64,000 bases of DNA from Singulisphaera acidiphila DSM 18658 (GTDB taxonomy: Bacteria; Planctomycetota; Planctomycetia; Isosphaerales; Isosphaeraceae). Position 1 is the first letter of the stretch. Every line of letters begins with the position of its first letter. The stretch spans positions 6,706,744-6,770,743 of the forward strand of contig NC_019892.1 in the NCBI RefSeq assembly GCF_000242455.2, read 5' to 3'. The translations under genes and the position numbers were made by a program. The notes below the pieces were generated by a model that ran no database searches, was not told the origin of the DNA, and saw only the letters and a list, made by a program, of their open reading frames with translations. Below are positions 44,781 to 52,521 of the stretch, piece by piece.

Positions 44781-45736
44781 TGGTAGACCTCGCGATACCG
44801 ACGCAAAACCAATCCCGAAACGATGTTGAGAGTTAACGTGATGGCAAAGAGGACCATGCCCACCGCAAACAAGGAGAGATATTTCGGCGAGCCATACGAG
44901 GCTTCACCGTTGGTGACGGCCACGATGTAGGTGGTCATCGTTTCGATCGAAGTCAGCGGGTTGAGGCTGATCTGCGGGCGCATCCCGGCGGCCAGCACGA
45001 CGGCCATCGTTTCTCCAATGGCCCGGCTGAGTGCCAGGATGAACGACGCCACCACGCCGGAGAGGGCAGCGGGCACGACGATCCGGGTCGAGACCTCGAA
45101 CTTGGTCGCCCCCAGCCCATAGCCCGCCTCACGAAGTCCTCGGGGGACGGCCGAGAGCACATCCTCGCTGAGCGATGAAACCATCGGGATAATCATGACC
45201 CCCACCACGATGCAGGCGCTGAGGGCGTTGAACGTCTCGACGCGAATGCCCAAGGGCTCGAAGATCGCCTTGAGGACAGGGGTCACGACCAGCAACGCGA
45301 GATAGCCGTAGACGATCGTTGGGATTCCGGCCAGAAGCTCGAGAGTCGGCTTGAGGATTGCGCGTAGGCCCCGAGGGGCGTACTCGCTCAGGTAGATTGC
45401 GCTCAGCAGGCCGACCGGCAGGGCGATGATCGTCGAACCAGCCGCGACGACAAAGGTTCCCCAGACGAGGGGGAGGATTCCATACTTCGGTGAGCGGGCG
45501 TCCGGTTTCAGTTCGGTGCCGGTGAGAAAATCGACCAGGCCCACCCCCGACTTTCGGAAGAACTCAGCGGTTTCGAGACCAAGGACGACGATGATCCCAG
45601 CGGTCGTCAGCACTGTGACCGTAGCGCAGAAGAGCAGGAATAACGAGACACCCGACTCGCGGACAGCGCGGAGCTTGGAACTGCCCGACCAAAGTTCGTC
45701 ATCAGCGTCAGCCGGTTTCGGGATGGTCGCGCTCAC
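44777..45736 (-). CDS. pstC: Phosphate ABC transporter permease PstC
   Basis: A protein of 319 residues with six membrane segments. The EAA loop reads VPRGLREAGYGLGATKFEV followed by STRIVVPAALSGVVASF. Typical PstC phrases are VDFLTGTELKPDARSPKYGI, LPVGLLSAIYLSEYAP and GIPTIVYGYLALLVV. Its ATG overlaps the pstS stop (45733-45736) and its stop overlaps the pstA start, so pstS-pstC-pstA are fully coupled. Confidence 0.95.
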   Translation of the reverse strand: MSATIPKPADADDELWSGSSKLRAVRESGVSLFLLFCATVTVLTTAGIIVVLGLETAEFFRKSGVGLVDFLTGTELKPDARSPKYGILPLVWGTFVVAAGSTIIALPVGLLSAIYLSEYAPRGLRAILKPTLELLAGIPTIVYGYLALLVVTPVLKAIFEPLGIRVETFNALSACIVVGVMIIPMVSSLSEDVLSAVPRGLREAGYGLGATKFEVSTRIVVPAALSGVVASFILALSRAIGETMAVVLAAGMRPQISLNPLTSIETMTTYIVAVTNGEASYGSPKYLSLFAVGMVLFAITLTLNIVSGLVLRRYREVYQ

Positions 45737-46704
45737 GCTGCGTCCTTCGCGGTAGGTGTCGAGACGTCTCCATCGGCCGGCAGTGCCTTCCGGTTCGCCT
45801 CTCGTTCCTCAGCGGTCGGAGGGACGTATCCCCCTTTTGTCGCCAGCTCCACAATGTTCTCGAGATAATACTTCAGGAACCCGAGTACGGCGGGGCGTCG
45901 CATCGACGAATTCTTGACGTAGATGAAAAGAGGTCTCGAGAGGGGCTTGTAGCTCTGGTCCAGGATCGTGGCCTCGGAAGGCAAGACCGGAGCGTCGTCG
46001 GCTCCATTCTGGATCGGGATCGCGCGAAGTTTGTTGGAATTGGCTTCAAAGTAGGCATGGCCGAAATAGCCGAGTCCGTCGACGTCGCCCGCCACGCCAT
46101 TGACCAGGGTGTTATCGTCGGAGCTGGGCTGGACGTCGTCTCGTTGCTGCTTCTTCTTGCCGACGATCGCCTCGGTGAAGTACTCGAACGTACCTGAATC
46201 ATTATCGGGGCTGTAGAACACGATCTTTCGCGCCGGCCACGACGGATCAACATCCTTCCAGGTTGTGATCTTGCTACCTGGTTCCCAAATCGCTTTCAAC
46301 TGGGCGACGGTCAGCGACTTCACGAACTGGTTCTCGGGATTGACGACCAGGGTGATTCCGTCGGTGCCGACGTTGAAGCGGGTCCACGGGATCCCTTGCG
46401 CCTTGGCCTTGGCTTCCTCGTCAGGGTTCGCCGGTCGCGAGGCGTCGATGATGTCGATCTCACCGTTCAGGTAGTGGCCGAACCCGCCCCCGGTGCCGTG
46501 ATTGTCGACCACCACGGTGACCTTGGGATTGATCGCGCTATACCCTTCACGGGCAGCCTCGCTGATCCGAAAGACGGTGCTCGAGCCGTCGATGTCGACC
46601 GTGGCGGAGGCGCCGGAGGAGCTCCCGCCGACTCGCCCGCAACCCCCAACAATCGTGGCGATCAGTGTCGCCGCCAGCAATCTCGCACTCCGCTCGTGTC
46701 GCAT
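45733..46704 (-). CDS. pstS: Phosphate-binding lipoprotein PstS
   Basis: A protein of 323 residues from ATG 46704 (AGGAAAC about eight bases upstream). The signal peptide ends in a lipobox VGGC (Cys22), so it is a lipid-anchored binding protein. Phosphate-binding phrases: IDGSSTVFRISEAA, DNHGTGGGFGHYLNGEIDII, DASRPANPDEEAKAKAQGI and SPDNDSGTFEYFTEAI. The carboxyl end is rich in E, R, K and A. It delivers phosphate to PstC and PstA. A Pho-box-like direct repeat lies 56-77 bp before its start. Confidence 0.95.
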   Translation of the reverse strand: MRHERSARLLAATLIATIVGGCGRVGGSSSGASATVDIDGSSTVFRISEAAREGYSAINPKVTVVVDNHGTGGGFGHYLNGEIDIIDASRPANPDEEAKAKAQGIPWTRFNVGTDGITLVVNPENQFVKSLTVAQLKAIWEPGSKITTWKDVDPSWPARKIVFYSPDNDSGTFEYFTEAIVGKKKQQRDDVQPSSDDNTLVNGVAGDVDGLGYFGHAYFEANSNKLRAIPIQNGADDAPVLPSEATILDQSYKPLSRPLFIYVKNSSMRRPAVLGFLKYYLENIVELATKGGYVPPTAEEREANRKALPADGDVSTPTAKDAA

Positions 46705-46759
46705 TGCGATCGTTTCCTCAGCGTATGGAACGGCCTCAGCCGTTGAGTTTAACGACCAT

Positions 46760-46781
46760 GTGTGAAGATTGTGTGAGGATG
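46760..46781 (-). promoter_or_regulatory. Pho-box-like 11-bp direct repeat before pstS
   Basis: Read on the plus strand, GTGTGAAGATT (46760-46770) is followed at once by GTGTGAGGATG (46771-46781): nine of eleven bases match. On the coding strand this gives TCACAC-N5-TCACAC. PhoB and PhoP sites are 11-bp direct repeats in known bacteria, so this is a good candidate operator for the pst genes. Confidence 0.6.
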
Positions 46782-46817
46782 CTTCGGAATCACGGCATCA
46801 ATCTTTGGGAAATGGGG

Positions 46818-48107
46818 TCAAATCCGAGCATCGAGCGGCCGGAACCGGGGGAGTCGGACGGTAAAACAGCTTCCTGCGCCCAGTCGACTGACGACTGTGA
46901 CCTGCCCGTCGATCGACTGGACCAGGTGCTTGACGATCGAGAGGCCGAGCCCGGTGCCACCGAGTTCTCGGCTCCTCGCTTTATCGACCCGGTAGAACCG
47001 CTCGAACACTCGGGCCAGCTCATCGCGGGGAATTCCGATGCCCGAGTCGGCGACTTCGACGGCGATGGCGTCGTCCGTCTGGCGGCACGAGACGCGAACC
47101 GACCCGCCTTCGTGAGTGTACTTGATCGCGTTGTCGACCAGGTTGTCGAGGATCTGCCGGATCGCTTCCTCGTCGGCCTTGACCTCGCTCTGCTCGTCGA
47201 GCTCCCCGAGTTCAAGGCTGAGTTGCAGCCCCTTGGCGTCCGCGCGGTCGCGATGCGAGTTGAGACAGGCCACGATGACCGGGGCGAGCGGGAGCGGTCC
47301 GTGCTCGAAGACCTCCTGGCCCGTCTCCAGCCGGGCCAGGCTTAGCATGTCGAGAATGAGCTGGTTCAAGCGTTCGGCCTGCTCATCGATCCGCTCGAGG
47401 AAGCGGACGTTGACAGTCTCGTCCTTGAGCGCCCAGTCGAGCAGCGTTTCGGTATACGCCTTGATCGAGGCCAGCGGTGTTTTCAGCTCATGGGAAGCGT
47501 TGGCCACGAAGTCCTGCCGCATTCGTTCCAGCCTGCGCAATTCGGTCACGTCGTGGAAGACGAGCACAGCCCCCGGCGGCGGGCCGGGGAGGGGGGTTCC
47601 ATAGACCGCCAGGATCCGCGAATGGATCCGGAGGACCGATTCGCGGGTGGCCAGGGTCACTTCCCCTTGATACGGATTCGGGCTGGAAAGCGTTGCTTCC
47701 ACGGCCCCTTGAACTTGCGTGCTGCGGATCAGTTCAGGAATGAGCCGGCCCACTGAATCGGCATCGATCCCGAAGAGTTGATTGGCGCTGGCGTTGGCGA
47801 ACAGGAGCCGGCGCCTCGCATCGATCGCGATGACCCCCTCGGACATCCCCCCGAGCACGGCGCGGAGCTGCTGCCTGTCCTGTTCCTGGAGCGCAATTCG
47901 CGCTTCAAGTTTCGGGGCAACGATGTTGAACAAATGAGCGAGCGGCCCGGCCAGGCACGAATAGCTCGTGGCAATCGGCCGTGTCGGCCGGCCGTTGCCG
48001 AGCGCGGCCACGCCTCGTTCGAGCTTAGCGAGCGTCCGCCGTGACCGAAGCAGGATAAAGGTGACGATCGCCAAGGCGATCGCCAGCACAACACAAACCA
48101 GAACCAT
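46818..48107 (-). CDS. phoR: Phosphate regulon sensor histidine kinase PhoR
   Basis: A protein of 429 residues from ATG 48107, with GGAGGGGAT directly upstream; the frame is open further 5' but has no better start. One membrane segment (1-21), a HAMP-less linker, then a PAS domain (about 80-185; GMSEGVIAIDARRRLLFANA). HisKA has the phospho-acceptor His206 in ASHELKTPLASIKAY. HATPase_c has NLVDNAIKYT, DSGIGIP and GTGLGLSIVKHLV. It phosphorylates PhoB. It is the first gene of the cluster, unlike the common phoB-phoR order. Confidence 0.92.
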   Translation of the reverse strand: MVLVCVVLAIALAIVTFILLRSRRTLAKLERGVAALGNGRPTRPIATSYSCLAGPLAHLFNIVAPKLEARIALQEQDRQQLRAVLGGMSEGVIAIDARRRLLFANASANQLFGIDADSVGRLIPELIRSTQVQGAVEATLSSPNPYQGEVTLATRESVLRIHSRILAVYGTPLPGPPPGAVLVFHDVTELRRLERMRQDFVANASHELKTPLASIKAYTETLLDWALKDETVNVRFLERIDEQAERLNQLILDMLSLARLETGQEVFEHGPLPLAPVIVACLNSHRDRADAKGLQLSLELGELDEQSEVKADEEAIRQILDNLVDNAIKYTHEGGSVRVSCRQTDDAIAVEVADSGIGIPRDELARVFERFYRVDKARSRELGGTGLGLSIVKHLVQSIDGQVTVVSRLGAGSCFTVRLPRFRPLDARI

Positions 48108-48480
48108 ATCCCCTCCAGCCCTTGCTTTCAGGTCCGCCGCGAAGAGTATCAACGGCGATCGAGCCTGGGTCAAGCAACGGAGGAACACAGGAACATTTTA
48201 GAGGGGGCCGACTGGCCTCGGGAATCCTCTGGGATTCCGGTCGACTCCCTCTGATCTCGGACGGCTTGGGGGGGGGACACTCGGGTCGCTCGCATCCGGG
48301 TGAAAGGCCCAAATACATGGGGCAAACGGTCGTCCATTCACTTGAACCAACCGGTACTACGCGTCCCACCTTGGGTCGCTCTCTCCCTCATCCCAGCTCA
48401 GGTTCTCTCCATCATGTCTCGAGCCGAGCCAAACTCGCGAGCGCGACGTCCCCGATCGACCAACCGGGCCGCTTTCCGGT
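48108..48480. other. Intergenic stretch before the small membrane protein gene
   Basis: The gap between divergent phoR and the gene at 48531. No gene could be supported. The phoR promoter should be in the left half. Confidence 0.35.
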
Positions 48481-48486
48481 TATAAT
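48456..48486 (+). promoter_or_regulatory. Putative sigma-70 promoter for the small membrane protein gene
   Basis: A perfect TATAAT lies at 48481-48486, rare in this GC-rich DNA. TCGACC (48456-48461) is a weak -35 at a spacing of 19. Transcription would begin about 40 bases before the ATG at 48531. Confidence 0.4.
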
Positions 48487-48530
48487 GGCTCGGCGACGTC
48501 TTCCAAGGCCAATGCTCTCCCGGGTGGGAT

Positions 48531-48872
48531 ATGACTCTCCCTCGGTTCCGGCTCCCAACCTTGATGATCGTTGTGGCCGTCACGGCCCTCGCTCTGACGG
48601 CCGAGGTCACTCGTCGGCGGATGGCTCGACTTTCCTCGGAATATCGAGCCCGGGTCGCGGATTGGGAACAAAGAGCGCTCGGTGCAGACTTACGTGCGAT
48701 GAGGGTCAATCAACCATACTTTCCACTCGAAACAGGGCTAGAAAAGCCTTACTTGCGAGAGGCTGAGTACAGCAGAGCGATGATGGCGAAGTACAACTCG
48801 GCGGCGAAATCGCCCTGGCTCCCGGTTCCACCCGATCCTTCGTTGTCGAAGTGGTCGGCAAGCCACCCCTGA
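48531..48872 (+). CDS. Small membrane protein with planctomycete-type amino end
   Basis: A protein of 113 residues from ATG 48531 (GGTGGG just upstream). The amino end FRLPTLMIVVAVTALALTAE is one membrane segment of a type that recurs in many planctomycete proteins (R-F-R-L-x-T-L-M-x-x-V-A). The rest is a basic, helical soluble part (EVTRRRMARLSSEYRARVAD), followed by a region with several tyrosines and a P-rich end (SPWLPVPPDP). The function is not known. Confidence 0.75.
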   Translation: MTLPRFRLPTLMIVVAVTALALTAEVTRRRMARLSSEYRARVADWEQRALGADLRAMRVNQPYFPLETGLEKPYLREAEYSRAMMAKYNSAAKSPWLPVPPDPSLSKWSASHP

Positions 48873-49135
48873 TTGCCTTCGCTGTCGTGTCTGCCGCCCG
48901 CGCCGAGCTGGCGGTGGCGATGGGAGATGAGGCACGTGCCCGATCCGCGCGGGCTGAGTTGGGGCGGCTCACGCTCTCTGACGAAGATCGCGTGCGTTAC
49001 CAACACGAGCTACTGGCGGCCGACGAGCTTGAGCGGACCAAAGGGGAGCAAAAGCGTGTGCTTGCTGGTGTTTTCCGTTCACCTTGGAGATTGGGATATT
49101 CTTGGTTGTTGATTCAGGCTGTGCAGGCCGGATAA
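48851..49135 (+). CDS. Possible small hypothetical protein
   Basis: An open frame of 94 residues from GTG 48851 that overlaps the end of the preceding gene by 22 bp. It has GC-rich third positions and a coherent helical sequence (ARAELAVAMGDEARARSARA, LSDEDRVRYQHELLAADEL) but no clear ribosome site and no known motif. It could be the remnant of a longer gene. Confidence 0.35.
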   Translation: MVGKPPLIAFAVVSAARAELAVAMGDEARARSARAELGRLTLSDEDRVRYQHELLAADELERTKGEQKRVLAGVFRSPWRLGYSWLLIQAVQAG

Positions 49136-49186
49136 AGTTGTGCCCGTAAAACGCTCATCCGGATTGCGAAACTCAGAGTTCACCTA

Positions 49187-50251
49187 TCAACGCTTGAGCG
49201 ATTCTCGCCACTCTTCATCAAGCTCCTGAACCGTCTTGCCGGTCAGTTCCTTGAAAAGGTCTTCCTTGTAGGTCCCCTCGCGCATGTGCACGTTAAGTTT
49301 GGAAATCAGCGATTTGTCATACTTGTCCGTCACGTAAGCGAGAAACGCGGCGGTCGTGCGATAGCTGCCGTCATAACGCGCCCGCTTTGCGTTGATCGGG
49401 CCGATCTTGCCGGGTTCGAAAAGGAAGAAGCGAATGTAGTCGGCCACACCCTCGACCAGCCAGCCCGGGTTTTTGCGGCTCCGATAGCGCTGGATGATGT
49501 GGACGGTTTCGTGGATCATGGCGCCGACGTCGTCAGGATGGGCCTTGAAGAATTTGGTCGAACCGAGGATGTTGCCTCCGCCGGCCTCAGCAACACCGTT
49601 GTAGGATGAGCTGATACGCATCTTGATGTAATTCGCTGGTTTGTATCCGTCGCTCTTGAGCGCCTCGTTCAACCTGGGATACCAGAGCTCGCAGAGCCGG
49701 GCGACCTTGTCGGCCCATTCTTTCATTTCGGGCGAGTCTGAGCAGTCCACCGCGATTTCGACAGGGTACTCGAAGACGGCAACCGGTGGATCGGACGCGA
49801 TCGTGAACTCGCGGACCGCCAGCGGATGGTCCTGGACCGATGTCGGCTTGATTCGAATGGCCCGAATCGGCTTGGCGTGCAGTTCCTCGCGAGCCTCGCC
49901 ATTGGCGAACTTCGCCAATTCGGTGAATGTCTCGCCATCGGTTGAGACTTCAAGCACCCCTGTTTCGAGTTTGCCGGCGCTTTCTGGGCCAGGCTGGCCC
50001 GTGATCACGGCGATCGATTTGACGGACACCGGTTGCTCGAAGACCAGGGTGAAATGGTCGGAGACGCTGGGGTTTTCCTTCGAGGCGAAGAAGGTCTCGG
50101 CGTCGCCGTCAAAGGCAAACTGGCGGATCTGCTTTGACCCGGTTTCCAGCGTCGTCTCGACGACTGCGGCCACCGATTCGCCGCGCGCGATGGCTGGTAG
50201 GAATAAGACAGTGGGAACGAACGCAAAAGCGAGTCGGAGAGGACGTCGCAT
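49187..50251 (-). CDS. Secreted basic-secretory-protein-like metallopeptidase with discoidin-like domain
   Basis: A protein of 354 residues from ATG 50251 (AGGAG eight bases upstream). A signal peptide ends near AIARG-ES. Residues 30-155 look like a discoidin (F5/8 type C) beta sandwich (QIRQFAFDGDAETFFASKEN, VLEVSTDGETFTELAKF). Residues 165-354 match the plant-type basic secretory protein family: the zinc motif is IHETVHIIQ (His247, Glu248, His251) followed by NPGWLVEGVADYIR with the third ligand. Such proteins are thought to be zinc peptidases. It follows the sulfatase gene by 55 bp on the same strand, so both act outside the cytoplasm on the same kind of material (inference). Confidence 0.88.
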   Translation of the reverse strand: MRRPLRLAFAFVPTVLFLPAIARGESVAAVVETTLETGSKQIRQFAFDGDAETFFASKENPSVSDHFTLVFEQPVSVKSIAVITGQPGPESAGKLETGVLEVSTDGETFTELAKFANGEAREELHAKPIRAIRIKPTSVQDHPLAVREFTIASDPPVAVFEYPVEIAVDCSDSPEMKEWADKVARLCELWYPRLNEALKSDGYKPANYIKMRISSSYNGVAEAGGGNILGSTKFFKAHPDDVGAMIHETVHIIQRYRSRKNPGWLVEGVADYIRFFLFEPGKIGPINAKRARYDGSYRTTAAFLAYVTDKYDKSLISKLNVHMREGTYKEDLFKELTGKTVQELDEEWRESLKR

Positions 50252-50306
50252 CAATGGTCTCCTGTGTATCAATTGGGGCGCGCTGAAAATGGACTTCGTT
50301 GACCTA

Positions 50307-51743
50307 TCAGAGTTTGCCGGCAGGTCTGACGTTCTTGCCCTGACGATTCGTGGCGGAATCGCCGAGGTCTTCGCGAGCGGCGTCGGCCAGGCGGGAGAGT
50401 CGCTCGACCACTTCGGGATGTTGCGTGGCGAGGTCGGACTGTTCGCCAGGGTCGGACTGCAAGTCGTAGAGACTGAGTCCGATCTCTCGATCTTGATACG
50501 GGGCCGGCTTACCGTCCGCGCCCGGTGCGCCGGCGAGACTGCGGTATTTGTGAGGGAAGTGAAGCTTCCAGCGGCCCGAACGGATGGCCTGGAGTTCTTG
50601 GCCCCAGTAGAAGGGGAAGGCTTCGTGAGGACTCTTGGCGTCGGGTTGGGCGAGGAGCAGGGGCGTGATGGTTCGGCCATCAATGGGGCGGTCGCCGGAG
50701 CGGTCAGCCCCCGCGAGTTCAGCGAAGGTCGGGAGCAGGTCGATGGTCATGGCGGGTTCGCGGCAGATGGATCCAGCGGGGATCTTGCCCGGCCAGCGGG
50801 CGACAAAGGGCTCACGGATGCCCCCTTCGAAGGAGGTCCCTTTGCCTTCCCGGAACGGTCCGGCGGAGCCGGCATGGTTGCCGTACGAGAGCCAGGGGCC
50901 GTTGTCGGATGTGAAAACGACCAGGGTTTTCTGGTCGAGGCCTTGCTCTTCGAGCGTCGCCAGGATTCGGCCGACCGACCCGTCGATTGCTTCGATCACG
51001 TCGCCGAACAGGCCGCGACTCGTGCGACCAGACTCCTTGTCGGAGACGTGGAGCGGGACGTGGGGCATGCTGTGCGCGAGGTAGAGGAAGAAGGGGCGGT
51101 CCTTGTTCTCCTTGATAAAACCGACGGCCCGGTCGGCGTACCAGGTCGTCAGGTTCTTCTGGTCCGGATTGGTCGCGATCACCTTCTCGCCTTCGATCAA
51201 AGGGAGATCGGGAAAGGACTTGTTTGTGGGATGCTTCGGCCACATATCGTTGGAGTAAGGGAGGCCGAAGTATTGGTCGAAGCCGTGCCGGGTTGGGAGA
51301 AACTTATCGTGATGGCCGAGGTGCCACTTGCCGTAGATTGCGGTGGCGTAGTCGCGCCTCTTGAGGACCTCGGCGATCGTGGACTCACCCTCGGCGATCC
51401 CGATTTTCGAGGCGGGGCCGAGCGCTCCAAGGATTCCGACCCGGTTGGGATAGCAGCCGGTCAAAAGCGCGGTGCGCGACGCGGAACAGACCGCCTGAGG
51501 CACGTAGAAGTCGGTGAAGCGAATGCCTTCGGTGGCGAGCCGGTCGATGTTCGGAGTGGTGTAGCCCTTGGCGCCGAAGCAGCCGATGTCCGCGTAACCA
51601 AGGTCGTCGGCAAAGACGACGACGATGTTCGGTGGCTGCACCGCCCCGGCCGGTTCGACTGCGCCTGTGGCCGTGGATCCGTGGATCAAAGTTGCCGTGA
51701 CGGCGAACAAGGCCAACACACGTTGAGTGCTTGATGCGGACAT
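50307..51743 (-). CDS. Type I sulfatase (arylsulfatase family), secreted
   Basis: A protein of 478 residues from ATG 51743. A signal peptide covers residues 1-28. The sulfatase core begins with NIVVVFADDLGYADIGCFG (the first metal-binding Asp pair). The formylglycine motif is CSASRTALLTGCYPNR with Cys86; CxAxR is the variant read by FGE-type enzymes. Later: TAIYGKWHLGHH and VVFTSDNGPWLSYGNHAG with the second metal pair, and GGIREPFVARWPG. It removes sulfate esters from polysaccharides or other compounds. It is the first gene of a two-gene unit with the metallopeptidase. Confidence 0.95.
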   Translation of the reverse strand: MSASSTQRVLALFAVTATLIHGSTATGAVEPAGAVQPPNIVVVFADDLGYADIGCFGAKGYTTPNIDRLATEGIRFTDFYVPQAVCSASRTALLTGCYPNRVGILGALGPASKIGIAEGESTIAEVLKRRDYATAIYGKWHLGHHDKFLPTRHGFDQYFGLPYSNDMWPKHPTNKSFPDLPLIEGEKVIATNPDQKNLTTWYADRAVGFIKENKDRPFFLYLAHSMPHVPLHVSDKESGRTSRGLFGDVIEAIDGSVGRILATLEEQGLDQKTLVVFTSDNGPWLSYGNHAGSAGPFREGKGTSFEGGIREPFVARWPGKIPAGSICREPAMTIDLLPTFAELAGADRSGDRPIDGRTITPLLLAQPDAKSPHEAFPFYWGQELQAIRSGRWKLHFPHKYRSLAGAPGADGKPAPYQDREIGLSLYDLQSDPGEQSDLATQHPEVVERLSRLADAAREDLGDSATNRQGKNVRPAGKL

Positions 51744-52183
51744 GCCCTACAAACTCCTCATGGATGCGACCGAAGGCCGAGAGCCTGACTCAGGCATTAT
51801 TGCTGACCAGAGGCGCAAGCACCATGAGGAAGGTTTGAGGAGGGCGGTTGGGGGGAGGATCAGAGCGGTTTCCTATTCGGATTACACACCGCTGGGTAGC
51901 TGCGTGTAGCGAGGTGCGTGAGAATGCGATAATGGCTTTATGCAATTGGAGAAAGGGCCGCTCGCGGGTTTCCCAACGCATGGGACTCGCGGGCTATGGG
52001 ACGCTCAGCATCTGGTTTCGATTCCGAGGCGAGCAGGGAGCTGATGCTCCCCCTCGCCTGGAAGAAATCCCAACGGGCGGTCTGCCGCAATGGGGAAGAG
52101 CCCTTGGTGGGGCAAGAGAGTGGCAATGACGTGTTCAGATTCTCGCGGAGGGAATTGGACGCAACGTCACCGAGATCGGCTTT
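51744..52183. other. Intergenic stretch, nothing recognised
   Basis: A 440-bp gap between the sulfatase start and the small lipoprotein stop, both on the minus strand. Frames on both strands are unbiased and have no ribosome sites. The sulfatase promoter should be on the left side. Confidence 0.4.
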
Positions 52184-52366
52184 TTACTTCTTGGGTGTGC
52201 GGTTGCCCTTGGCGCTTTGCATCGCCTCTTTTTCCATCGCCTTGATCTGGTCCGGCGTCGGAGCGTAGGGCGACTTTTCGATTGGCGCGGAAGTGTCGTT
52301 GCCACCGCAACCCGAGATCATGGCGGCGAGGACAACTCCAGTCATACCGATCCGGAAAATCCGCAT
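52184..52366 (-). CDS. Small predicted lipoprotein next to a DUF1559 gene
   Basis: A protein of 60 residues from ATG 52366 (GAGAGG seven bases upstream). The signal peptide ends in a lipobox ISGC (Cys20). The mature part is only 40 residues, with APTPDQIKAMEKEAMQSAKG and a basic end. Small lipoproteins of this kind commonly lie downstream of DUF1559 genes in planctomycetes (family knowledge, not tested here). The function is unknown. Confidence 0.75.
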   Translation of the reverse strand: MRIFRIGMTGVVLAAMISGCGGNDTSAPIEKSPYAPTPDQIKAMEKEAMQSAKGNRTPKK

Positions 52367-52443
52367 GGAAAACCTCTCGCTGTTATGTGAATCGCTTACT
52401 GTCCACGGCAGGCACCCAATGGGTGCCTGCAACGGCCGAAAAC

Positions 52444-52471
52444 GCCCGGACCGCCACATGGCAATCCGGGC
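52444..52471 (-). terminator. Hairpin downstream of the DUF1559 gene
   Basis: GCCCGGA (52444-52450) pairs with TCCGGGC (52465-52471), with an inner GCCA/TGGC pair, and on the minus strand it is followed by CGTTTTCGG. A second palindrome, GCAGGCACCCA and TGGGTGCCTGC, lies at 52408-52430. Either may end the DUF1559 transcript. Confidence 0.45.
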
Positions 52472-52521
52472 CTCTCGGTTTTAAAGTTGGAAGACTGATG
52501 GGGGGGAGAGATGAACCTGCG

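Noticed and set aside
49641..51734. A 697-residue plus-strand open frame
   Set aside because: It is antisense to the sulfatase and metallopeptidase genes, both with complete active-site motifs, and crosses the gap between them. It has no signal or motif of its own.
51848..52129. A 93-residue plus-strand open frame
   Set aside because: It has no ribosome site or motif and its composition is not coding-like.
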